This document shows positions 24,946 through 36,063 of a stretch of DNA of 64,000 nt, in pieces (position 1 is the stretch's first letter; every line of letters begins with the position of its first letter). Below the pieces are notes generated by a model that made no database searches, was not told the DNA's origin, and saw only the letters and a list, made by a program, of their open reading frames with translations. A program made the translations under genes and the position numbers. Source of the stretch: Tenacibaculum sp. 190524A02b (lineage in GTDB: Bacteria; Bacteroidota; Bacteroidia; Flavobacteriales; Flavobacteriaceae); the NCBI RefSeq assembly GCF_964036645.1, contig NZ_OZ038525.1, forward strand, positions 558,001 to 622,000, written 5' to 3'.

Positions 24946-25429
24946 GAAATTAGTTTATAAACCTCTTTGACTGCTAAGTTCTTTATTGGTTTAAAAACGT
25001 CTTGTTAAAGCTATGTTAAATTAAGTTTATTATCTAGTTTGACTTAATAAAAAAGTATCCGTTTTATTAATTATATAGCTTATTATTTTTCATTAGGAAA
25101 TAAAAACGTTTAGTTAGGAAATAAAAATATTTTTTGATTTTGTATAGTTTTTACATTTGAAGAATTATTTAAATTTTTTAGGTAGAGTAAGTTAGTGGCT
25201 ATTGTTGTTTTCTAAGATTAATTTAAAGAGTGTAATAACAACTATTTTACCTTCATTTTCAAAGGCTATTTTTTCGGAAACATTACTAAGTTGAAACTAA
25301 ACTGTATGTATAAATTAATACTTCGGTTTAGGTGTTACATGTATTGTAAATGTTAAAGGAGGAAACTGAAAATCCTTATTAAAAGAGTAGGTATTATATG
25401 ATTTTTAAATAAAAAACAATCTTTAAAAG
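24946..25429. other. Intergenic region between divergent outer-membrane and T9SS genes
   Basis: No gene. It holds two exact copies of TTAGGAAATAAAAA (25093-25106 and 25114-25127, repeat period 21 bp) and a TACATTTG box (25152-25159). The rest is AT-rich without recognisable structure. Confidence 0.55.
25093..25127. promoter_or_regulatory. Candidate operator: 14-bp direct repeats, 21-bp period
   Basis: TTAGGAAATAAAAA occurs twice, two helical turns apart. Direct repeats on one DNA face are typical for LytTR- or AraC-type regulators. It is upstream of the minus-strand receptor gene by about 150 bp and of the plus-strand gene by 300 bp. No cognate regulator is adjacent. Confidence 0.4.
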
Positions 25430-27148
25430 ATGAAGAACCAAGTCAATCAAAAAACAACAATTATAAGCTTATTGATGAGCTTATTTCTTATTCAATTTTG
25501 TTTATCACAAAATTTAGTTGAAAACCCAAGTTTTGAACAGGGAACTCCCCCAAATAATCAAGGAGAGCTACATAGAGCTACATATTGGACACATTATAAA
25601 GGAGAATGTATTGCTTATAACCCAAATATTCAAAGTACATTTCCAAGCTCAGATTTATTTGACAAAAATAGTTCTTCTGCTCAGATAGGTGTTCCAAATA
25701 ATAAGTTTACAACGTCAGCAGGATTAGCAGAAAGAACAGGGAAAAATAGATATGCAGGAATATACACAGCTATATATCCACCTAGTCCAGCTAGCGAAGA
25801 ACGAATTAGAGGAACTTTAAAAAATGTTTTACAAGCTGGAGGATATGATTTGTCTCTTTATTTGGCTAGAGCAAAAAACTTTTATGCATTATCTAATCCA
25901 CAATTAGATCCTGTTAACTATTATAATGTGGAGGTTGTATTACGTAAAGGTAATTCTTGTATACAGAGTAAAATCATTTATACCTCACCAAGCATTACTA
26001 ATTTTCAATGGCAGAAATATAGTACTGTTTTTAGTATTTCTCAATCTGAAGCCAATATTTATGATAAGGTAGAAATAAGACTAAAAATGTGGCCTATTGA
26101 AAAAATGGGGAATAATAATGCTAGAGCTATTTTAGTAGATGATGTTAGCATTTCTAAAGTAGTGTGTAATTTAAATGCAGCTTTCACTAATAATTTAACA
26201 TGTAATGAGAAATCCAATACTGTTTCTATTAATGTTAATAATACAGGAACTAATCCAAATGGTACGGCACATATGTATGAAATATCAGAAATGAATAGTT
26301 TAAGCATAGCAGATGCGGATGTTGTAAGTGTAGTAGGATATGTGTATGCAGCATCTGGTACATATAACGTTCCTAAAATTGCAGGAAAATATTACATGAT
26401 TAAGCATGGAGTATGGACATCGATTTGTACCTGGAAAGAGCAAAGAAAAGTAATACAAATTCCTTATTCTTTTAACCAAATGGTGGATTCAGGTTTTAAT
26501 GGTTATATTAATTCGTCATCAAATGGAAGCTTAACTATTGATGTAAATGCTGCAGTACACACTAATGTAGTTAGTAATTGGATTGTTTTTAAAAATACAG
26601 TAAATACTTACCCTAGTCTTACTACATGGAGTTTACATACTTGGGTAAGTTCTAATACCCCAACTCATGCTTATAATGTGCCTAATGTACAAAATGGAAT
26701 GTTCTATTTAGTAAGGCATATATCAAGAACAAATTGCTCTCAAATTAGTTATACAGATAAAGTATTTTATGTGTTTATGAATGAAGAGATGTTAAGTAAG
26801 AAAGAAAGTAAATTTAGCTATAAATTAGTTTCTGAAAAGCAATATTTTGTTTCAAAAATTAATCATGAAAAAAATATGAGCCAAATAAAAAACATGAAAA
26901 ATGAAATTAATGAAGTGAATTACATAAAACTTTACCCTAATCCATCTGTAGAGGAAGTATTTGTAAAAAGTAATATTAGCTTAAAAGGAGCAAAAATAGA
27001 AATAGCTGATAAATATGGGGAAGTAATTTACCATGGTATTTGGAGTAAAGATACTTCTATTAAAATAAATACTCTAAAGTCAGGAGTGTATATAGTTACT
27101 GTTAGAACATTAAAAGAGACTTTCTATGATAAACTGTTAATAGAATAG
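25430..27148 (+). CDS. Secreted T9SS cargo protein with carbohydrate-binding-like N-terminus
   Basis: 572 residues. Signal peptide about 1-27 (SLFLIQFCLSQ). NLVENPSFEQGTPPNNQGELH at 29-49 starts a jelly-roll type module like those in CBM-like domains (NPSFE..). About 245-460 contain two related beta modules with NVP..GKYYMIKHG and NVP..GMFYLVRH. The end (about 495-572) is a type IX secretion sorting domain: YPNPSVEEVFVKS, KGAKIEIADKYGEVI, INTLKSGVYIVTV, KLLIE. It should be exported through the outer membrane and cleaved or anchored. No catalytic domain is seen, so it may be an adhesin or lectin. Confidence 0.85.
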   Translation: MKNQVNQKTTIISLLMSLFLIQFCLSQNLVENPSFEQGTPPNNQGELHRATYWTHYKGECIAYNPNIQSTFPSSDLFDKNSSSAQIGVPNNKFTTSAGLAERTGKNRYAGIYTAIYPPSPASEERIRGTLKNVLQAGGYDLSLYLARAKNFYALSNPQLDPVNYYNVEVVLRKGNSCIQSKIIYTSPSITNFQWQKYSTVFSISQSEANIYDKVEIRLKMWPIEKMGNNNARAILVDDVSISKVVCNLNAAFTNNLTCNEKSNTVSINVNNTGTNPNGTAHMYEISEMNSLSIADADVVSVVGYVYAASGTYNVPKIAGKYYMIKHGVWTSICTWKEQRKVIQIPYSFNQMVDSGFNGYINSSSNGSLTIDVNAAVHTNVVSNWIVFKNTVNTYPSLTTWSLHTWVSSNTPTHAYNVPNVQNGMFYLVRHISRTNCSQISYTDKVFYVFMNEEMLSKKESKFSYKLVSEKQYFVSKINHEKNMSQIKNMKNEINEVNYIKLYPNPSVEEVFVKSNISLKGAKIEIADKYGEVIYHGIWSKDTSIKINTLKSGVYIVTVRTLKETFYDKLLIE

Positions 27149-27188
27149 ATTTCAGAAAATAACCCAATATAGTTTTTTTATAAATCAA

Positions 27189-27226
27189 AGGCCAGAAGAA
27201 TTTATTTTCTTCTGGCCTTATTTATT
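27189..27226. terminator. Bidirectional terminator between T9SS gene and yidC
   Basis: AGGCCAGAAGAA (27189-27200) and TTCTTCTGGCCT (27207-27218), a perfect 12-bp stem between convergent genes. Confidence 0.85.
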
Positions 27227-27254
27227 TAACTTTTATAGTTTAAAAACTATAATG

Positions 27255-29135
27255 CTATTTTTTATTTTTAGCTCTTTGTTGAGCTGCTTGTTGTTCTTGA
27301 GCTTGTTTCATTGCGGCGTCTAAGCGTTCACGGAACTTACTCTTTTTAACAGGTTTCTTCTTGTTTTCTTCTATCTGTGCGTGAATTTTAGCTTCATCAA
27401 TAACAAAGTTTTTAATAACAAACATAATAGCAATGGTTAATAAGTTTGAAATAAAGTAGTATAAACTTAATCCACTTGCGTAGTTGTTAAAGAAGAATAA
27501 CATCATAATAGGAGAGAAGTATATCATATACTTCATCATTTTGCTCATATCAGGCATTCCTTCTTGAGGAGGAGCTTGCATGTTTGCTTGTTGACTTTGG
27601 TTCATTTTCATGTAAAAGAAAATAGCAATAGAAGCTAGTATTGGGAATAAACTTACATGATCACCATACCATGGAATTTCAAATGGTAACTTGAAGATAA
27701 TATCATATGATGATAAATCATTAGCCCATAAGAAACTTTTTTGTCTAAAGTCTATGTTAGTAGGGAAAAACTTAAATAAAGCAAAGAATACTGGCATTTG
27801 TAATAAAGCAGGAATACAACCAGACATCATACTAACTCCTGCTTTTCGTTGTACAGCCATAATTTCTTGCTGGCGTTTCATAGCATTTTCATTACCAGGA
27901 TATTTTTTGTTAATTTCTTCCATTTCTGGACGAATAACTTTCATTTTAGCACTAGATAAATACGATTTATAAAGCACTGGTGACATGATAATACGAACTA
28001 CAATAGTCATTAAAATAATGATTAATCCATAGTTCCCAATAAAACCTTTTAACATGTTAAATACAGGGTAAAATATAACACGGTTAAGTGTTCCAAAGAT
28101 ACCCCAACCTAAATCGGCAGTTTCATCTAAATCTGTTCCTTTGTATGTTTTTAATAAATTATAGTCAGTAGGCCCATAAAACCATTGCATGTTATAATTT
28201 AATTCACCATTGCTAAGTGCTAGAGGAGTTTTTAACTCATAAGCTTTAGTAAATACAACATCATTTTCTTTGTCTTTAACTAAATCAGTAGAGGTTAAGG
28301 TAGCATTGTTAAATGGAGTGTCAGAAAGTAAAACAGATGAGAAAAAGTGTTGTTTATAGGAAACCCAGTTTACTTCATTAACAACTTCTGAATTTCCAGG
28401 TCTTAAATAATCCACTTCATCATCAGCTTTGTAATAGTACCAAGAATACATTGTATTTTCAGTTTTCATACTCTTTTCTTGACGAAACGCATTTAATTTC
28501 CAGTTTAAGTTGATTTGTTGCGAGCTATTAATAGTATTACTTAAACCTTGAGAACGAACAGCAAAACCAACTCTATAGTCATTAGGTTTAATTTCGTAAC
28601 GATATTCTAAAAACTTATCTTCGGCTACCTTTAATTTCATTGATAACACCTGCGTATCACCAATTTTTGATAATGTAGGTATAAATAATAAATCTGAAGT
28701 ATTTAAAATTCGGTTATCAGTGGTACCAAAGTTTATGTTAAAAGAAGCATTCTTGTCTTTGATTAAATATAATGGTAAAGAATCGTGGCTTTTAAAGTTT
28801 TTAATTAAAGCTTCAGAAATTTGCCCACCTTTATTATCTATAGTTAGTTTTAATAATTCATTTTCAATAATAGAAGTTCCTTGCTTTGCTGTTAAGGCAC
28901 TATATGCAAAAGCACCTAGTTTGTTTTGTAAAGCAATTTGTTTCAATGAGTCATTTGATACAGTAGCAGTTGTATTTTCTGAAATTGTAGTAGGTGAGGT
29001 AACTTGTTCTGTAGTAGTTTCAGTTGAAGTTTCTGTATTCTCTTCTGGTTTTTGAGTATTCATCCACCAAAGTAAAATTCCCCCTAATAATAACATTCCT
29101 ATAAAGGAATTAAAATCGAATTTTTTTTGTTCCAT
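27255..29135 (-). CDS. yidC: Membrane protein insertase YidC
   Basis: 626 residues. N-terminal span about 7-25 (IGMLLLGGILLWW), then a Thr/Glu-rich linker and the large periplasmic beta domain (about 60-350), then the conserved insertase core of five spans starting near GNYGLIIILMTIVVR (about 365) with KSYLSSAKMKVIRPEM, MKRQQEIMAVQRKAGVS, GCIPALLQMPVFFALFKFFP and ASGLSLYYFISN. The C-terminus is Lys/Gln-rich, as in ribosome-binding YidC forms. Inserts inner-membrane proteins with or without SecYEG. It follows pyrG, from which a terminator separates it. Confidence 0.97.
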   Translation of the reverse strand: MEQKKFDFNSFIGMLLLGGILLWWMNTQKPEENTETSTETTTEQVTSPTTISENTTATVSNDSLKQIALQNKLGAFAYSALTAKQGTSIIENELLKLTIDNKGGQISEALIKNFKSHDSLPLYLIKDKNASFNINFGTTDNRILNTSDLLFIPTLSKIGDTQVLSMKLKVAEDKFLEYRYEIKPNDYRVGFAVRSQGLSNTINSSQQINLNWKLNAFRQEKSMKTENTMYSWYYYKADDEVDYLRPGNSEVVNEVNWVSYKQHFFSSVLLSDTPFNNATLTSTDLVKDKENDVVFTKAYELKTPLALSNGELNYNMQWFYGPTDYNLLKTYKGTDLDETADLGWGIFGTLNRVIFYPVFNMLKGFIGNYGLIIILMTIVVRIIMSPVLYKSYLSSAKMKVIRPEMEEINKKYPGNENAMKRQQEIMAVQRKAGVSMMSGCIPALLQMPVFFALFKFFPTNIDFRQKSFLWANDLSSYDIIFKLPFEIPWYGDHVSLFPILASIAIFFYMKMNQSQQANMQAPPQEGMPDMSKMMKYMIYFSPIMMLFFFNNYASGLSLYYFISNLLTIAIMFVIKNFVIDEAKIHAQIEENKKKPVKKSKFRERLDAAMKQAQEQQAAQQRAKNKK

Positions 29136-29290
29136 TGATTTATTTTATAAATGTCAACCTGTCAGGTTATCTGTTCTTTAATATTTGAAAAACCCGACAA
29201 ATGTAGTAAAACTAGCATTATTTTACTTAGTTTTCTTCTGATTAATTTTATTATGGTTAGTAGCTCAAAGGCTATTCCAAAACACAAAAA

Positions 29291-29320
29291 AAATCCTGCA
29301 ATTCATATGCAGGATTTTGA
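29291..29320 (-). terminator. Terminator after pyrG
   Basis: On the minus strand AATCCTGCAT..ATGCAGGATT-type stem (plus 29293-29317) followed by a T run (plus A run 29285-29293). It separates pyrG from yidC. Confidence 0.75.
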
Positions 29321-29323
29321 AAT

Positions 29324-31018
<1,695 letters not shown>

Positions 31019-31053
31019 TTAAAAAATAATTATCAAAAAAAAATGAATTTGGA

Positions 31054-31084
31054 TTTGCGGAACAAAAAAACTGTTGTATATTTG
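31054..31084 (+). promoter_or_regulatory. Promoter of rpmH
   Basis: TTTG (31054-31057), exactly 19 bp, TATATTTG (31077-31084). The leader to rpmH is about 70 bases. Divergent from the pyrG promoter. Confidence 0.8.
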
Positions 31085-31157
31085 CCCACGCTTTTAGCAG
31101 ACGGAATTTCACAAAAGCAAAACATTTTTTTAAAGAAGATTTTAAAGATATACTGTA

Positions 31158-31319
31158 ATGAGTAAAAGAACGTATCAACCATCAAAACGTAAGAGAAGAA
31201 ACAAACACGGTTTCAGAGAAAGAATGGCTTCTGCTAACGGTAGAAAAGTACTAGCTAGAAGAAGAGCAAAAGGAAGAAAGAAATTAACTGTTTCATCTGA
31301 GGCAAGACCTAAGAAATAA
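31158..31319 (+). CDS. rpmH: 50S ribosomal protein L34
   Basis: 53 residues, ATG at 31158. [25 protein letters not shown] start ([18 protein letters not shown]), then [20 protein letters not shown], which is the L34 signature. C-terminal extension [11 protein letters not shown] is usual in Bacteroidetes. Part of the large ribosomal subunit. Unlike in many bacteria, it does not sit beside rnpA and dnaA here. Confidence 0.97.
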   Translation: MSKRTYQPSKRKRRNKHGFRERMASANGRKVLARRRAKGRKKLTVSSEARPKK

Positions 31320-31342
31320 TGATATTACTATCATTCATATAG

Positions 31343-31377
31343 AGGTGTTACTTTTTATTAGTAGCACCTTTTTTTTA
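31343..31377 (+). terminator. Terminator of rpmH
   Basis: AGGTGTTAC (31343-31351) with GTAGCACCT (31361-31369), then T run; one G-T pair. Confidence 0.85.
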
Positions 31378-31425
31378 TACCATAACAAAATTTTTTTACA
31401 CACAACTATACAAGAAAATTAAGTA

Positions 31426-34278
31426 ATGCCAAAAAGACAAGACCTTAAGTCAATTTTAATTATCGGATCAGGACCAATTGTAATTGGTCAAGCATGTGAA
31501 TTTGATTATTCTGGATCTCAGGCCTTGCGTTCTTTACGCGAGGATGGAATTGAAACTATTTTAATCAATTCTAACCCAGCAACTATTATGACAGATCCAT
31601 CTATGGCGGATCATGTTTATCTTTTGCCTTTAACTACCAAATCATTAATTCAAATATTAAAAGATCATCCTCAAATTGATGCAGTATTACCTACTATGGG
31701 AGGGCAAACTGCATTAAATTTATGTATCGAGGCAGATGAAAAAGGAATATGGGAAGATTTTGGAGTTGAGATTATAGGAGTAGATATTGATGCGATAAAC
31801 ATTACAGAGGACAGGGAGAAGTTTAGAGAGTTAATGACGCAGATAGGTATTCCTATGGCGCCTCAGGCTACAGCGACATCTTATTTGAAAGGTAAGGAAA
31901 TAGCTCAAGAATTTGGTTTTCCATTATGTATTAGAGCTTCATTTACCTTAGGAGGAGCAGGAGCTTCAATTGTTTATAATGAAGAGGAGTTTGAAAAATC
32001 ATTAACTAGAGGGTTGGAAATCTCTCCAATCCATGAGGTAATGATTGATAAAGCAATGATGGGATGGAAGGAGTTTGAGTTAGAATTACTTCGTGATGAT
32101 AATGATAATGTAGTTATTATCTGTTCTATTGAAAATATGGATCCAATGGGAATCCATACAGGAGATTCTATTACGGTTGCGCCAGCTATGACACTTTCTG
32201 ATAAAACGTATCAGAAAATGAGAGATATGGCTATAAAAATGATGCGATCTATTGGTGAGTTTGCAGGAGGCTGTAATGTTCAGTTTGCTGTATCGCCAGA
32301 TGAAAAAGAAGAGATTATTGCTATTGAAATTAATCCACGTGTATCACGTTCATCAGCATTGGCTTCAAAAGCAACTGGGTATCCAATTGCAAAGATAGCT
32401 GCGAAATTAGCAATGGGATATACATTAGATGAGCTAGATAATCAAATTACGAAATCAACATCAGCGTTGTTTGAGCCTACTTTGGATTATGTAATTGTGA
32501 AAATTCCACGTTGGAATTTTGATAAGTTTGAAGGTTCGGATAGAACTTTAGGTTTACAAATGAAAGCAGTAGGTGAAGTAATGGGGATTGGACGTTCTTT
32601 CCAGGAAGCATTGCATAAGGCTACACAATCTTTAGAGATTAAACGTAATGGTATTGGTGCAGATGGTAAGAGTTATACAGACTATAATAAGATAAAAGAG
32701 AAATTGAAATTTGCTTCTTGGGATCGTGTTTTTGCTATCTATGATGCTATTCAGATAGGAATGCCTCTAAGTAAGATTCATGAAATAACAAGAATTGATA
32801 TGTGGTTCTTAAAGCAGTATGAAGAGCTTTATGAATTAGAGCAAGAAATTTCAAAATATTCTATTGAAAATTTAGATAGAGAACTATTATTAGAAGCGAA
32901 GCAAAAAGGATATGGTGATCGTCAGATAGCACATATGTTAGGTTGTTTAGAAAGTCAAGTATACAAGAAGCGTGAAGAATTAAGTATTAAACGTGTTTAT
33001 AAATTAGTTGATACTTGTGCTGCTGAGTTTACTGCGAAAACACCTTACTATTATTCTACATTTGAAAATGAAATGGAGAGTGCTAATGGTGATAAAAAGC
33101 CTGCGAATGAGAGTGTTGTTTCTGATAAAAAGAAAATAATTGTATTAGGGTCAGGACCAAATAGAATAGGACAGGGTATTGAGTTTGATTATTGTTGTGT
33201 ACATGGAGTTTATGCAGCTAAAGAGTGCGGTTATGAAACAATTATGATTAATTGTAACCCTGAAACTGTTTCTACTGATTTTGATACAGCGGATAAATTA
33301 TACTTTGAACCAGTATTTTGGGAACATATTTATGATATTATTAAGCATGAGAAGCCAGAAGGTGTTATCGTACAGTTAGGAGGTCAAACAGCATTAAAAT
33401 TAGCTGAAAAACTAGATCGTTATGGTATTCCAATTATTGGAACTAGCTACAAAGCATTAGATTTGGCTGAAGATAGAGGTAGTTTCTCAACTTTATTAAA
33501 AGATAATAACATACCTTACCCAAGATTTGGTGTTGCTGAGAATGCTGATGAGGCTTTAGCTTTAGCAGATGAATTAGATTTTCCAATTTTAGTACGTCCA
33601 TCTTATGTATTAGGAGGACAAGGAATGAAGATTGTAATCAATAAAGAAGAGCTTTTAGAGCATGTAGTAGATTTATTACGTAAAATACCTAATAATAAAC
33701 TTTTATTAGATCATTATTTAGAAGGAGCTATAGAAGCAGAGGCTGATGCTATTTGTGATGGGGAGAATGTATATATTATAGGTATTATGGAGCATATTGA
33801 ACCTTGTGGAATTCACTCAGGAGACTCAAATGCAACCTTGCCAGCGTTTAATTTAGGAGAGTTAGTTTTAGAGCAAATTAGAGAATATACTAAAACAATT
33901 GCATTAGCATTGGATACTGTAGGTTTAATAAATATTCAGTTCGCTATTAAAGATGATAAGGTGTACATAATTGAAGCCAATCCAAGGGCGTCAAGGACAG
34001 TACCTTTTATAGCAAAAGCTTATAAGGAGCCTTATGTAAATTATGCAACTAAAGTGATGTTGAGAGAAAAGAAAGTTACAGACTTTAATTTCAATCCACA
34101 GTTAGAAGGTTTTGCAATCAAGCAACCTGTTTTCTCTTTCAATAAATTTCCTAATGTAAATAAGAAGCTTGGGCCAGAAATGAAGAGTACTGGTGAGAGT
34201 ATTTTGTTTATAGATAATTTACGAGACGATCAGTTTTATGATTTATATTCAAGACGAAAAATGTACTTAAGTAAATAA
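31426..34278 (+). CDS. carB: Carbamoyl-phosphate synthase large subunit, short form
   Basis: 950 residues, against about 1070 in enterobacteria. Both ATP-grasp halves are complete: first half LIIGSGPIVIGQACEFDYSG to about 400, oligomerisation part about 400-560, second half starting VLGSGPNRIGQGIEFDYC near 575 with GQTALKLAEKL and PRASRTVPFIAK. The end FSFNKFPNVNKKLGPEMKSTGE is reached near 920 and the protein stops about 30 residues later, so the C-terminal MGS-like allosteric domain is missing. This short form is usual in the group. Makes carbamoyl phosphate with the CarA subunit, which is not in this window. Confidence 0.95.
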   Translation: MPKRQDLKSILIIGSGPIVIGQACEFDYSGSQALRSLREDGIETILINSNPATIMTDPSMADHVYLLPLTTKSLIQILKDHPQIDAVLPTMGGQTALNLCIEADEKGIWEDFGVEIIGVDIDAINITEDREKFRELMTQIGIPMAPQATATSYLKGKEIAQEFGFPLCIRASFTLGGAGASIVYNEEEFEKSLTRGLEISPIHEVMIDKAMMGWKEFELELLRDDNDNVVIICSIENMDPMGIHTGDSITVAPAMTLSDKTYQKMRDMAIKMMRSIGEFAGGCNVQFAVSPDEKEEIIAIEINPRVSRSSALASKATGYPIAKIAAKLAMGYTLDELDNQITKSTSALFEPTLDYVIVKIPRWNFDKFEGSDRTLGLQMKAVGEVMGIGRSFQEALHKATQSLEIKRNGIGADGKSYTDYNKIKEKLKFASWDRVFAIYDAIQIGMPLSKIHEITRIDMWFLKQYEELYELEQEISKYSIENLDRELLLEAKQKGYGDRQIAHMLGCLESQVYKKREELSIKRVYKLVDTCAAEFTAKTPYYYSTFENEMESANGDKKPANESVVSDKKKIIVLGSGPNRIGQGIEFDYCCVHGVYAAKECGYETIMINCNPETVSTDFDTADKLYFEPVFWEHIYDIIKHEKPEGVIVQLGGQTALKLAEKLDRYGIPIIGTSYKALDLAEDRGSFSTLLKDNNIPYPRFGVAENADEALALADELDFPILVRPSYVLGGQGMKIVINKEELLEHVVDLLRKIPNNKLLLDHYLEGAIEAEADAICDGENVYIIGIMEHIEPCGIHSGDSNATLPAFNLGELVLEQIREYTKTIALALDTVGLINIQFAIKDDKVYIIEANPRASRTVPFIAKAYKEPYVNYATKVMLREKKVTDFNFNPQLEGFAIKQPVFSFNKFPNVNKKLGPEMKSTGESILFIDNLRDDQFYDLYSRRKMYLSK

Positions 34279-34298
34279 AAGTATTTTAATATATTAAA

Positions 34299-34332
34299 AA
34301 AGAGGTTGTTTTACTTTTAAACAACCTCTTTT
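34299..34332 (+). terminator. Terminator of carB
   Basis: AAAAAAGAGGTTGTTT pairs with AAACAACCTCTTTTTT (about 34298-34331), strong stem with T run. Confidence 0.85.
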
Positions 34333-34595
34333 TTGTTTGTATTTTCTTCCATCTGTAATTTCAAATAATTACTAATATAATTTCTGTTTATGTTAAAGAA
34401 AATAACAAATTATGGGTAAGCGGCGTTTTCAAAGTAAAAAAGCTTGAATTTTTATAGCTATTTTTATATGCTTTACAGTTAAAGTAAAGAAATAATAACA
34501 GTAAATTTAATAAGCTTTTTAATCTGGTATGGTTAGTAATATCTTTAAAAATAGATACTTTTTTATTGTAAAATGGTATTTTATTAACATGTTTT

Positions 34596-34627
34596 TTTGT
34601 TAAAATTAAAAAAATAAACTATATTTG
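34596..34627 (+). promoter_or_regulatory. Promoter of the candidate sRNA at 34632
   Basis: TTTG (34596-34599), 20 bp, TATATTTG (34620-34627). Full Bacteroidetes-type promoter in a region with no gene on this strand downstream. Confidence 0.65.
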
Positions 34628-34631
34628 AGAT

Positions 34632-34739
34632 CTAAGCAAAATAATTAGGGGTATTTTGCATAGCGTATGATATGTTTCAAATAAGGGGATGAAACGTATA
34701 GGAATTCCAATCTTCGAGAGAAAAGATTGGAATTTTTTT
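34632..34739 (+). ncRNA. Candidate small RNA with two AGGGG-loop hairpins
   Basis: A stand-alone unit of ~108 nt between carB (already terminated at 34300) and convergent lysA. It has a promoter (34596-34627); hairpin 1 GCAAAATA/TATTTTGC (34636-34643, 34652-34659) with loop ATTAGGGG; hairpin 2 with a 10-bp stem (34670-34679, 34690-34699, one G-T pair) and loop AATAAGGGGA; and a 12-bp terminator stem AATTCCAATCTT/AAGATTGGAATT (34703-34714, 34723-34734) with a T run. Both loops present AGGGG. No small ORF fits. It should be compared with the Flavo-1 RNA family; I cannot confirm membership. Confidence 0.65.
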
Positions 34740-34740
34740 A

Positions 34741-35946
34741 TTAGATTGTAACTTGTTCTTGGTTCCTTAAAATATCGTCAAACGTTTCTCTTTTTCTAAT
34801 TAAGTAGTCTTTACCTTTGTAAAGCATAACTTCTGCAGGTTTAAACCTTGAATTGTAGTTGGAAGCCATAGAGTAACAATAAGCGCCAGCATTGTGAAAA
34901 CATAAAATATCACCTTCAGCTATTTCTGAAATTCTTCTATTAGAACCAAAAGTGTCAGTTTCACAAATATACCCTACTACACTATAAAAACGTTCTCTTC
35001 CTTTTGGATTAGAAATGTTTTCAATTTCATGGTAAGAGTTGTAAAACATTGGTCTAATTAAGTGATTTAAACCACTATCAATACCAGCAAAGACAGTTGA
35101 GGTGGTTTGCTTGATAACGTTTACTTTTGCTAAGAAATAACCAGACTGACTAACTAAAAATTTACCGGGTTCAAACATTAGCGTAACGTCTTTACCGTAA
35201 TTTTTACAGAATTCATTAAATCTGGTAGATAGTTTTTTACCAAGTTCATCAATATTAGTTGAAATATCATCTTTTTTATAAGGAACTTTAAAGCCGCTTC
35301 CAAAATCTATAAAATCAATATTTTTAAATTGCTTAGCTACTTCAAATAATATTTCGGTGGCACGCAAAAAAGTATCTATATCTAAAATATCTGAGCCTGT
35401 ATGCATATGTATTCCATTAATTCGCATACCAGTATTTTCAACAACTCTTTTAATATGTGGTACTTGGTGTATTGAAATACCAAATTTAGAATCTATATGT
35501 CCAACAGATATTTTACTGTTGCCTCCAGCCATAACATGTGGATTGATACGGATACAAACAGGGATTTCTGGGTGCTTTTGTCCAAATAGTTCAAGTATAG
35601 ATAAATTATCAATGTTAATTTGAACACCTAATTTAGCTACTTCTTCAATCTCTTGCAAAGAAACACCGTTTGGGGTATAAATAATATTCTTTGGCTCAAA
35701 TCCAGCAAGTAAGCCAAGTTTGACTTCTTGAATAGAAACGGTATCTAATCCACTTTTAAGAGAATTAAAAACCTTTAAGATGTTAATGTTAGATAATGCT
35801 TTGGTAGCGTAATTAATTTTTACATTTTTAACCTTAGAAAAAGCATTGGTGATTTTCTTATATTGATTAATAATCACATCTGTATCATAAACATACAAAG
35901 GACACCCATAAGTGTCTGCCAACTTTAATAAGTCTTTTCTATTCAT
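34741..35946 (-). CDS. lysA: Diaminopimelate decarboxylase
   Basis: 401 residues of the fold-type III PLP decarboxylases. The PLP lysine is in KINYATKALSN (near 48). Later motifs are HIDSKFGI, GIHMHTGSDI, FIDFGSGF (glycine loop), EPGKFLV, and near the end CETDTFG with Cys and GAYCYSMASNYNSR, all as in LysA. Last step of lysine synthesis from meso-diaminopimelate, cytoplasmic. Single gene, convergent with the sRNA candidate, whose terminator ends at its stop codon. Confidence 0.93.
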   Translation of the reverse strand: MNRKDLLKLADTYGCPLYVYDTDVIINQYKKITNAFSKVKNVKINYATKALSNINILKVFNSLKSGLDTVSIQEVKLGLLAGFEPKNIIYTPNGVSLQEIEEVAKLGVQINIDNLSILELFGQKHPEIPVCIRINPHVMAGGNSKISVGHIDSKFGISIHQVPHIKRVVENTGMRINGIHMHTGSDILDIDTFLRATEILFEVAKQFKNIDFIDFGSGFKVPYKKDDISTNIDELGKKLSTRFNEFCKNYGKDVTLMFEPGKFLVSQSGYFLAKVNVIKQTTSTVFAGIDSGLNHLIRPMFYNSYHEIENISNPKGRERFYSVVGYICETDTFGSNRRISEIAEGDILCFHNAGAYCYSMASNYNSRFKPAEVMLYKGKDYLIRKRETFDDILRNQEQVTI

Positions 35947-36063
35947 TTTATAAACTGTTTTACGGTGTCAAATGTAGAAAAGGGTTGTGTTAGCTCAAAT
36001 TAATTAAAAGAAATAAACACAATCTGTTTTTTTGTAAAAATAAATTAAAGACTTATTTCTGTA

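Noticed and set aside
34632..34739. Interpretation of AGGGG hairpin loops as a CsrA/RsmA sponge
   Set aside because: CsrA-type proteins are not generally known in Bacteroidetes, and the loop motif is AGGGG rather than the ANGGA consensus. Kept only as a generic sRNA.
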